DNA from: Oceanospirillum sp048264105
GTDB taxonomy: Bacteria > Pseudomonadota > Gammaproteobacteria > Pseudomonadales > Halomonadaceae
Direction of reading: 5' to 3'
Length of the DNA stretch: 64,000 nt
Assembly (NCBI GenBank): GCA_048264105.1
Contig: JBLXDJ010000001.1
Location: 934,550 to 998,549, forward strand
The notes under the pieces are model-generated. The model was not told where the DNA came from, searched no databases, and saw only the letters and a program-made list of their open reading frames with translations. This document shows positions 1-6,167 of this stretch, in pieces. The position numbers and the translations under genes are program-made. Numbering within the stretch: the first letter of the stretch is position 1; the number at the start of each line of letters is the position of its first letter.

Positions 1-1
1 G

Positions 2-808
2 CATCTGATCAACGATCTCAGACCCGATCTTCCCACAATCGCCGAAGTCGAAATTCTCAACCCCACCATCACCCCGGAAGAGATGACAGGCAAAAGCATC
101 GTTCTTGATGTTCTGGCACAGGATAGCGATGGAAACCGTTATAATATTGAGATGCAGGTTCGTCGCTATAATGAATGGGGTAAGAGAAGCGCTTACTATC
201 TGGCTAAAATGCTGACGGATCAGCTATCCGCTGGAGACGATTACACAGAGCTCAATGCGGTGATTGGTATCCACTTACTGGATTTTGACCTTTACACTGC
301 GGATACTGCCCAACAAAATCAGGCCGTCTGGCGCTTTGAGTTGAGAGATGAACAACAACCCGATGTTAAACTCGGCAATGATTTACAACTGAATCTGATA
401 GAGATGAAAAAAGCTGACCGCTTAGGCTTAGGTGACCAGAACCTTAAAGACTGGATCACCCTGTTTGAGCACTGGCAGGAGGAATCCCGTATGGCATCGA
501 TTACCAATGAAGCAGTCAAACAGGTTAGCGGACATATCCGCCGCCTGAGCGACGACGACGAAGCACGTCGTCTTGCTTTTGTGCGTGAACGAGCTCTAAA
601 AGATGAAGCCAGCCAAATGCGTTACGCCAGAGAAGAGGGATTAAAAGCCGGGGAAGCTCAAACTCTGCACAAACTGATCGAGCTTAAGTTTGGTAGCTGC
701 CCTGAATGGGTAGAGTCAAAATTGGATAACGCAGATACAAAACAACTGGATCTCTGGGTAAGCAAGATTCTAACGGCCAGTAACTTAGAAGAACTCTTTT
801 CAGCTTAA
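2..808 (+). CDS. Rpn-family recombination-promoting nuclease / PD-(D/E)XK transposase-like protein, 5' end outside window
   Basis: The frame is open to the left edge; the first internal ATG is at 83, but the residues before it (ending IAEVEILNPTITPEE) fit the family, so the gene starts outside the window. Rpn proteins are PD-(D/E)XK-fold nucleases annotated as putative transposases and linked to RecA-independent recombination. The probable active-site core is visible as an Asp in LDVLAQD followed by the IEMQ motif of the E-x-Q type. The protein continues through a long helical region, and the last ~50 residues (HKLIELKFGSCPEW...) resemble the DUF4351 tail common in this family. A hairpin follows directly. 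Copies are usually scattered and mobile-like; no inverted repeats or target duplications can be judged because the 5' side is missing. Confidence 0.8.
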   Translation, partial: HLINDLRPDLPTIAEVEILNPTITPEEMTGKSIVLDVLAQDSDGNRYNIEMQVRRYNEWGKRSAYYLAKMLTDQLSAGDDYTELNAVIGIHLLDFDLYTADTAQQNQAVWRFELRDEQQPDVKLGNDLQLNLIEMKKADRLGLGDQNLKDWITLFEHWQEESRMASITNEAVKQVSGHIRRLSDDDEARRLAFVRERALKDEASQMRYAREEGLKAGEAQTLHKLIELKFGSCPEWVESKLDNADTKQLDLWVSKILTASNLEELFSA

Positions 809-831
809 CCATTTCAGACAATATTCCCCTG

Positions 832-863
832 ATACGCCCATCATCCTCCGATGATGGGCGTAT
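832..863 (+). terminator. Hairpin terminator after the Rpn-family gene
   Basis: A perfect 14-bp stem (832-845 with 850-863) around the loop CTCC is followed by TTCGTTT. It begins 23 bp after the Rpn stop codon and lies before the next gene. The T tract is weak, so efficiency is uncertain. Confidence 0.7.
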
Positions 864-939
864 TTCGTTTAAGCTACCCGCTAATCATCAATCAGCATTT
901 TTGCCGAAACCGTCAGACCACCGACAGCAAGGACATTCC

Positions 940-2241
940 ATGCCTAATCTTTTTACCATCCGGGATATTAATCTTAGCGTTCCACTGGATTACAGCCAGC
1001 CGGAAGGCCAGCAGATCAACCTTTTTGCCCGTGAAATCACCCGTCACCCCAACGCACCGGTATGTGTGTTTTTGCAGGGCGGCCCCGGTTTTGAAGCGCC
1101 GAAAGATCCCCACAGCATCCCCTGGCTGGACTTTATGCTGGATCATTTCCGTGTTGTGCTGATGGATCAGCGCGGTACAGGTCGCAGTCACGGTATCGGC
1201 CCGGAACTGTGCGAATCTCTGCCCGATCCCGAAGATCAGCTGACCTATATCAGTCAGTTTCGGGCAGACAATATCGTGCGGGATCTGGAGCAGCTGCGCG
1301 CCCGGGAGTTTTGTGGTGCCAGGTGGTATCTCTTGGGACAGAGCTTTGGTGGTTTTATCAGCTGTCATTACCTGAGCGTGCAACCGGAAGCTCTGGCGGG
1401 GGTCATGATCTGCGGCGGGCTGCCGCCGATGCTGCTGGCCGATGCCCCTTCGACCTACGATCTGCTGGTGAACACCGTCTACCAACGCAGTCAGACCTAT
1501 TACCGCACCTATCCGGAAGATATCGCCAAGGTAAAACGTATTGTCGAGCTGCTTGAGGCCTCCCCTTACCCGCTGGGGCGTAATGGCGTGATGACCGCCC
1601 GCCGCTTCCTTGATCTGGGCATGTTGCTGGGCACGACTTCGGGCTTCTCCACGGTACATGCATTGCTGGATAACCCCTTTGTGGCGGGTTCCGGTGAGAC
1701 TCAGCTGCGCTACGGCTTTATCGAGCCTATCCGTCAGCAGGCCAGTTACGAGACCAATCCCCTTTATGTGCTGCTGCACGAGGCGATCTATTGCGAGCAA
1801 ACCGCCAGCAACTGGGCAGCAGCAAGCGCAATGCAGCGTCATGGTGGGTTTGATCCGGCTCGCCTCCTGAATGAATCAGAATCCCCAACCGGTGAAGCGC
1901 AACTTGGGGTGAGCTTTTATGGTGAAACCGTGCGCCCGGATATGCTGGAGGATTACGGCCAGCTACAGGGCTTTAAAGCCGTGGCCGATTTATTGGCTGC
2001 GAAAGATGACTGGCCGAAACTGTACGACCTTAAGCAACTGGCTAAGAACACCGTACCGGTGGAATGTATCGTCTACGAGCAGGATTATTACGTGGACAGG
2101 GATGAATCCCTGAAAACCGCCGCTGCGATTAACGGCGCGAATGTGTGGCTGCATCCGGAATGGCAACATGATGGCATACGAGCCCACGGCTCCAAGGTGG
2201 TAGAACCACTGGCACGGCGAGTTCTGTCCCGAAGTCAGTGA
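940..2241 (+). CDS. Alpha/beta hydrolase, proline iminopeptidase-like (peptidase family S33)
   Basis: Predicted cytoplasmic serine aminopeptidase of 433 aa, probably removing N-terminal proline or similar residues from peptides. The sequence shows the S33 signatures: an oxyanion-loop GGPG at residues 47-50, DQRGTGRS around 76-83, and the nucleophile elbow GQSFGG with Ser135. A late His lies in WQHDGIRAHG near the C-terminus. The family is usually 310-430 aa with a helical cap inserted after the nucleophile, and that cap is present here. The ATG at 940 is preferred over an in-frame TTG at 901 because AAGGA sits 7-8 bases upstream of it. The gene stands alone, convergent with the methyltransferase. 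Substrate specificity cannot be read from the sequence. Confidence 0.85.
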   Translation: MPNLFTIRDINLSVPLDYSQPEGQQINLFAREITRHPNAPVCVFLQGGPGFEAPKDPHSIPWLDFMLDHFRVVLMDQRGTGRSHGIGPELCESLPDPEDQLTYISQFRADNIVRDLEQLRAREFCGARWYLLGQSFGGFISCHYLSVQPEALAGVMICGGLPPMLLADAPSTYDLLVNTVYQRSQTYYRTYPEDIAKVKRIVELLEASPYPLGRNGVMTARRFLDLGMLLGTTSGFSTVHALLDNPFVAGSGETQLRYGFIEPIRQQASYETNPLYVLLHEAIYCEQTASNWAAASAMQRHGGFDPARLLNESESPTGEAQLGVSFYGETVRPDMLEDYGQLQGFKAVADLLAAKDDWPKLYDLKQLAKNTVPVECIVYEQDYYVDRDESLKTAAAINGANVWLHPEWQHDGIRAHGSKVVEPLARRVLSRSQ

Positions 2242-2273
2242 CCCAATCCCCCGAAGCCACACAGCAGCCGTGT

Positions 2274-2316
2274 CCCTGAATAGTCAGCCGAACTCAGCCG
2301 GATGGCTATTCAGGGG
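2274..2316. terminator. Inverted repeat between convergent genes
   Basis: CCCTGAATAG (2274-2283) pairs with CTATTCAGGG (2306-2315), and CAGCC/GGCT lies inside. It sits between two convergent stop codons (2241 and 2330) and may stop transcription both ways. There is no U tract, so this is only a probable terminator. Confidence 0.45.
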
Positions 2317-2329
2317 GATGATATGACGC

Positions 2330-3271
2330 TCAGCCTTTACGGCTGAACACCAGCGCTTTTAAACCGCCTTCAGGGTCAATATCCGGGAACTCCGGCGGAT
2401 TATCCAAGCGGTAATCAAAGGTCACCTCAGGGGACTCTTCCGCCATGCCATCAATCAGAAATTGTGAGGTAACCGCCGGATCATTTACACAGGCCAGCAC
2501 CTGACCGGACTCGGTAAGCAGCTCCGGCAAACGGCGCAGAATCTTGCGGTAATCTTTGGTCAGGGCAAAACTCCCCTTCTGAAAGCTCGGCGGATCAATA
2601 ATCACCAGATCATAAGGGCCATACTTACGCACCTTACCCCAGGACTTAAACAGGTCATGCCCCATAAAGGTGACGTTTTTCAGATCATGGCCGTTTAAAC
2701 GGTGATTTTCCCGTCCCCGGTTTAACGCGGCTTTGGCCATATCAAGGTTCACCACATGATCCGCACCGCCAGCTATCGCGGCCACAGAGAAACCACAGGT
2801 GTATGAAAATAGATTTAACACCCGTTTCTGACCCGCCTGCGCCCGCACCCAGTCACGCCCCAGACGCATATCAAAAAACAGACCGTTGTTCTGTTTACCG
2901 CCCAGATCCAGCCGGTATTTAAGGCCGCTTTCGGTGACATCCTGCTGTTCGTTGTGTGTGCCCCACAGCAGCTCCATAGGCACACCTTCCCTCGCCCTGT
3001 GCTGCAGCAGCAATGAGGTAGCGCCACTGTTCTGCCACAGGTCACTTTCTGTCCAGCGGGTCAGCAGCGCCTGAAGTTCTGTCAGAAACTCTTCGGAGGG
3101 CTCCTTAAACAGACACACCAACACCTGCCCCTGCAGCCAGTCAACGGTCAGCTGTTCCAGCCCCTCATAACAGCGACCACGCCCGTGAAATAAACGACGA
3201 ACTTCGGTGGGTGGCGCTGACAAAGCAGCGTGCAGGATATTTTCTAGAGTAGCGAGCGCGTGAGTTTCCAT
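2330..3271 (-). CDS. Class I SAM-dependent methyltransferase, RlmI/RlmK-like catalytic domain
   Basis: The 313-aa protein has an N-terminal ~125 residues without a clear family, then a Rossmann methyltransferase domain. Visible are SAM motif I (LNLFSYTCGFS, ~152-162), the acidic motif II in VNLDMA, and DPPSF at 226-230. The DPPSF form and the KQNNGLFFDMR segment are typical of the Methyltrans_SAM group that includes the 23S rRNA methyltransferases RlmI and the RlmK half of RlmKL, so a nucleic-acid base (rRNA cytosine or guanine) is the likely substrate. It lacks the PUA domain of RlmI and the THUMP domain of RlmL, so the exact target is unknown. It is monocistronic and convergent with the hydrolase gene. 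Confidence 0.8.
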   Translation of the reverse strand: METHALATLENILHAALSAPPTEVRRLFHGRGRCYEGLEQLTVDWLQGQVLVCLFKEPSEEFLTELQALLTRWTESDLWQNSGATSLLLQHRAREGVPMELLWGTHNEQQDVTESGLKYRLDLGGKQNNGLFFDMRLGRDWVRAQAGQKRVLNLFSYTCGFSVAAIAGGADHVVNLDMAKAALNRGRENHRLNGHDLKNVTFMGHDLFKSWGKVRKYGPYDLVIIDPPSFQKGSFALTKDYRKILRRLPELLTESGQVLACVNDPAVTSQFLIDGMAEESPEVTFDYRLDNPPEFPDIDPEGGLKALVFSRKG

Positions 3272-3462
3272 AGTACCTTCAGGACTGTTAAAGCAAGGCG
3301 AGGTATTTTACAGGCAATATCAGCGGGAGGCTAAATTTCTCGTGGAGACACCATAGAGGTAGGGATTGCCACCTATAACTGCAAGGTGGTGGAATGGCTG
3401 GTGAAACGTGTCTTGGAACAGGCTTGAACATTGGGGGCTTTTGCTAAGCAGAAATAAAAATA

Positions 3463-3484
3463 GCGCCAATAGGCGCCGTTTTTT
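3463..3484. terminator. Bidirectional hairpin terminator
   Basis: GCGCC-AATA-GGCGC (about 3463-3476) is followed by six Ts on the plus strand (3479-3484) and by TATTTTTATTT on the minus strand. It lies at the 3' end of the DUF3644 gene, whose stop codon begins at 3486, so its T tract overlaps that stop. Confidence 0.75.
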
Positions 3485-4473
3485 CATATTCGCGTGTAAT
3501 GCTGGTCAAACTCTCTCAGAATATTTGGGTTGTAAAAAATCTTCTTACCGCCACTCGGATTTTTTGGATTTAAAAGTCTCTCATAAGCAAACTTGTCATT
3601 TTCTTCTAGTTTCTTTCTGATTACATGGTATTGAGCATTCATTTTAAAGTCTGAATAGCGCTTAGAAAGACGAGTGCTTAGCACCTGATAATCCCAGGGG
3701 TATTTATCGGAAAAATCTTCTTCCGATAAAACCACAGCAGTTGCGCCAGGGTCATTTGTAACTTTGACAGGCAAACCGGAATCACTCTTAACCCTTTGAA
3801 ATTTGACATCAATTCTGAGCGTTAGGTTGTAGTCACCAATTTCATCATAATTATCATAAGTCTCTTCAGACCTCTTAATGAAATCTAAAACCTTTTTCTC
3901 ATTATTATTTAAAACTACACCTTGAGCCTCGCTAAATCCTCTAAAAAATGAAAGTGGCATTAGGTAGAAATTATAGCCTGAGAGAACATCACCGAACCAA
4001 GCCGTTACCAGATGCAGGTAATTCTGAAGAGATGCACTTCCTAACTCCTGAATCTTTAAAGCCAATCGCAAATCATCATTAACAAAGTGAATTGAATTAT
4101 CTCTAATCTCTGTAATTGTGTTCAGATTATCGAATACTGCAGGGTTTATTTTCACCCCATATTCCTCTGTAACAATTCGATATGCTTCAAAAAGATTTAT
4201 CGACAATGGGTTTCCAGATCTATTTTTCTTAGGGTGTTTTTTCTTTGATTTCTTGCCACTTTTTAAGTTTCTATATTCCATAACATAAAGAGACGCTAGT
4301 TTATTACTAGCCAAGTTCAAAACTTTCGCTTTAAAAAGCAACTCCCAAGAGTTGATACATAAAACGGAAAATGTCTCTTCGCGATATTTAAAATCAGGCT
4401 TATTGTATATTTCAATAGCAGACAACATTGCAGAAACAGACTTTTCTAACATCAACCTTGATCTAGATTTCAT
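3484..4473 (-). CDS. DUF3644 protein with a HEPN-like R-x4-H motif
   Basis: This 329-aa protein matches DUF3644 in its first ~190 residues: the IEIYNKPDFKYREETFSVL segment and NSWELLFKAK (residues 21-50), followed by a Lys-rich loop at 71-84. Residues 124-129 read R-D-N-S-I-H, which is the R-x4-H catalytic signature of HEPN RNases, in a helical context like theirs; linking DUF3644 to HEPN is my inference from this motif. The C-terminal ~130 residues are of unknown function. The coding sequence is visibly more AT-rich than its neighbours, suggesting acquisition. It lies 36 bp downstream of the PLD-fold gene in the same direction, so the two are probably co-transcribed. Role unknown; RNA cleavage in a toxin or defence setting is plausible. 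Confidence 0.75.
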   Translation of the reverse strand: MKSRSRLMLEKSVSAMLSAIEIYNKPDFKYREETFSVLCINSWELLFKAKVLNLASNKLASLYVMEYRNLKSGKKSKKKHPKKNRSGNPLSINLFEAYRIVTEEYGVKINPAVFDNLNTITEIRDNSIHFVNDDLRLALKIQELGSASLQNYLHLVTAWFGDVLSGYNFYLMPLSFFRGFSEAQGVVLNNNEKKVLDFIKRSEETYDNYDEIGDYNLTLRIDVKFQRVKSDSGLPVKVTNDPGATAVVLSEEDFSDKYPWDYQVLSTRLSKRYSDFKMNAQYHVIRKKLEENDKFAYERLLNPKNPSGGKKIFYNPNILREFDQHYTRI

Positions 4474-4509
4474 ATTCGTCTCATCAATTTATTATCGAAA
4501 TAATAGTAG

Positions 4510-5217
4510 TTAATAAACCTTAAAACTCTCCGGCCAAATAAAGAAGTCACCATATTTACCGGTTTTGGCCTCACCGCCCGCACTTACGCCTTTCTGGGTC
4601 AGGTTTTGTTTACCTTCTTTCTCTTCCACATAACCTTCGGCAACCAGTTTCTCAATCAGCTCTGGTGTTTTCATTTTTAACTTTGCTGCAAGCTTTGATG
4701 AGGTGAGTTTGCCGGTAGGGTTATCCGCTTTGCCTTTTACTTGCTTGGCTTTAACGTCTCCTTCCTTGTCCACTTTCTGCATGGTGATGCGTACCTCATC
4801 ACTAACGCGAATAATCCGCTGTGCCTCTTCATAGGCATCACGGTACATTTCCACGTCTTCGTCACGGGACAGGTAAATCCCCATCTCGTTGTTATTCACC
4901 TGACTGAACTCATACAGATTCAGACTGGTGATGATGCAGTCGGTCTCATTCATGTAGCACTTAGCGTGCAGGTTCTTGCAGAAACTGGTGCGGATAAAGG
5001 TCAGATCATTCAGCCAGCTGATTTCGTTGGGTTGAAGCTCGCTTTTGCCATAAACAATACGAACATCAATTTTCAGCCGGTTTTTGTCCTCTAATAACTC
5101 TTTGATGCGGTCATTCAGTTTGAGGAAAGGACTTATCAGGATCAGGCGCTCGGAGGCATTTTTGATCAGCTCTTCGAGGTAATAATTAGTGGCGGTGGTA
5201 TTTAGAAACTTAGCCAT
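4510..5217 (-). CDS. Phospholipase D-fold protein with C-terminal winged-helix-like region
   Basis: The 235-aa protein has one PLD-type half-site: H84-x-K86 in NLHAKCYM, followed by the ITSLN segment (S98-x-N100). PLD-fold proteins with one motif usually dimerise to form an active site; bacterial examples include nucleases as well as lipases. Residues ~165-235 (SSKLAAKLKM...LTQKG...FIWPESF) look like a winged helix ending in a short conserved tail, arguing for a nucleic-acid role rather than lipid hydrolysis. ATG at 5217 is chosen over the upstream in-frame start at 5280 because GGGAG sits about nine bases before it. No signal peptide. It is upstream of the DUF3644 gene. Nuclease function is inferred. 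Confidence 0.75.
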   Translation of the reverse strand: MAKFLNTTATNYYLEELIKNASERLILISPFLKLNDRIKELLEDKNRLKIDVRIVYGKSELQPNEISWLNDLTFIRTSFCKNLHAKCYMNETDCIITSLNLYEFSQVNNNEMGIYLSRDEDVEMYRDAYEEAQRIIRVSDEVRITMQKVDKEGDVKAKQVKGKADNPTGKLTSSKLAAKLKMKTPELIEKLVAEGYVEEKEGKQNLTQKGVSAGGEAKTGKYGDFFIWPESFKVY

Positions 5218-5296
5218 TACATGAAGCTCCCTTTCTTGGCAATTATCAGCGGATAAAAGCAGAGTTAAGTCAGAACACAAGGTTCAGATGCAGAAG

Positions 5297-5320
5297 GCTT
5301 TGGTATCCGATACCAAAAGC
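5297..5320. promoter_or_regulatory. Palindrome upstream of the PLD/DUF3644 pair, possible operator
   Basis: TTTGGTATC (5299-5307) and GATACCAAA (5309-5317) form a near-perfect palindrome with a one-base centre, about 80 bp upstream of the PLD start. No T tract follows, so it is more like a dimeric-regulator site than a terminator. No regulator gene is adjacent. Confidence 0.4.
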
Positions 5321-5475
5321 TGTGCAGGGAGGCTTTGAATTTGAGAGGAGAGTTCCATCTTCAGACCAGGCCGCATCCTTGCCTAACGCATCCGCGTTTA
5401 TTTTGCAGACATAAAGTCTGCGTTCCTTAGTTCACTAATATTGGAGTCTATCGAATACAACTTCTTGAGTACACA

Positions 5476-5507
5476 AACAAAAAGTCGGATAGCACGCTAC
5501 CCGACTT
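5476..5507 (-). terminator. Rho-independent terminator after the DUF4160/DUF2442 pair
   Basis: On the minus strand AAGTCGG (5507-5501) pairs with CCGACTT (5488-5482), extended by an inner GTAGC/GCTAT stem, and is followed by TTTTTGTTTG. It lies 24 bp after the DUF2442 stop codon and separates this pair from the PLD/DUF3644 genes downstream. Confidence 0.8.
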
Positions 5508-5530
5508 CGATAAAAGGAGGGAAAAGAAGA

Positions 5531-5785
5531 TTACTGAACCGCTTGACTCTGTTTTAACTGAAGCTCTTTCAGAAATTCAGGTGCTAAGTCTGCCCCATTC
5601 GGCCAGACAACGGTTTCCAGCTCAGGATCAACCACCAACTGCTGAAATGTACCGATATCTTTGAGAGGTTCAAACACCGAACCTTTGAGCACACCTTCCA
5701 GATCCACCTCACCTGAGGTGTCATCATCAAAGGCAACCCAAATTTTATAACCGGATAAATACTTAGCCGATGTAACGTGCAGCAT
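5531..5785 (-). CDS. DUF2442 protein, second gene of a DUF4160/DUF2442 pair
   Basis: An 84-aa soluble protein with the DUF2442 pattern: a beta-rich start (YKIWVAFDDDTSGEVDL), a central FEPLKD segment, and the ending VVWPNGADLAPEFL, which is the family signature around the W-P-N-G-x-D motif. It begins 3 bp after the upstream DUF4160 gene, so the pair is one operon. DUF2442 and DUF4160 genes are commonly adjacent and are often listed as putative toxin-antitoxin modules; which partner is toxic, and whether the pair is a TA system at all, cannot be seen here. A strong terminator follows. Confidence 0.8.
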   Translation of the reverse strand: MLHVTSAKYLSGYKIWVAFDDDTSGEVDLEGVLKGSVFEPLKDIGTFQQLVVDPELETVVWPNGADLAPEFLKELQLKQSQAVQ

Positions 5786-5788
5786 GAT

Positions 5789-6046
5789 CTACTCCAAGGG
5801 TTCAATATTCATCAAGGGTTCGCCATCTCTGGCTCTTCGCCAATTCTCTTCCAGCTCATCTTTATGGATAACAAGCCATTCCTGAACAAAACTGGTCGCC
5901 CTTTTAGGTAATTGTCCCTCAAGAATGGTTCCATCGAAAGCGAATAACGCCTCTTGGGCTGAATACTTCGCATGAAAATGAGGCGGATTGTGATCGTTAA
6001 AGTACATGGCGATCAGAACTCCGTAAAACCGACTGATAATAGGCAT
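5789..6046 (-). CDS. DUF4160 protein, first gene of a DUF4160/DUF2442 pair
   Basis: An 85-aa protein opening MPIISRFYGVLIAMYFNDHNPPHFHAKY. The DHNPPHFHAKY stretch with three clustered His residues is diagnostic of DUF4160, and the C-terminal half (WRRARDGEPLMNIEPL) also fits. A Shine-Dalgarno AAGGA lies 7-8 bases before the ATG. It is the promoter-proximal gene of the pair. The His cluster could bind metal or act in catalysis, but no activity is established. Transcription diverges from hrpB over about 120 bp. Confidence 0.8.
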   Translation of the reverse strand: MPIISRFYGVLIAMYFNDHNPPHFHAKYSAQEALFAFDGTILEGQLPKRATSFVQEWLVIHKDELEENWRRARDGEPLMNIEPLE

Positions 6047-6167
6047 AAGTCATCCTTCCTGGATTGTATTTTTCCTGTGCCTGAAAAGTATCGGTTAATT
6101 TCCCTCTAACTGCCAAACCGGTATCCTTAGCCCCCTGTTTTTCACGCTTGCTACCGGTGCTTTACCC

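Noticed and set aside
1..808. The Rpn-family gene as part of a complete insertion sequence
   Set aside because: No terminal inverted repeats or target duplication can be seen because the 5' side is outside the window, and Rpn genes usually lack classic ends.
913..1842. A 309-codon open frame on the minus strand opposite the proline iminopeptidase-like gene
   Set aside because: It is wholly antisense to a gene with clear S33 motifs, has no family resemblance and no credible ribosome site.
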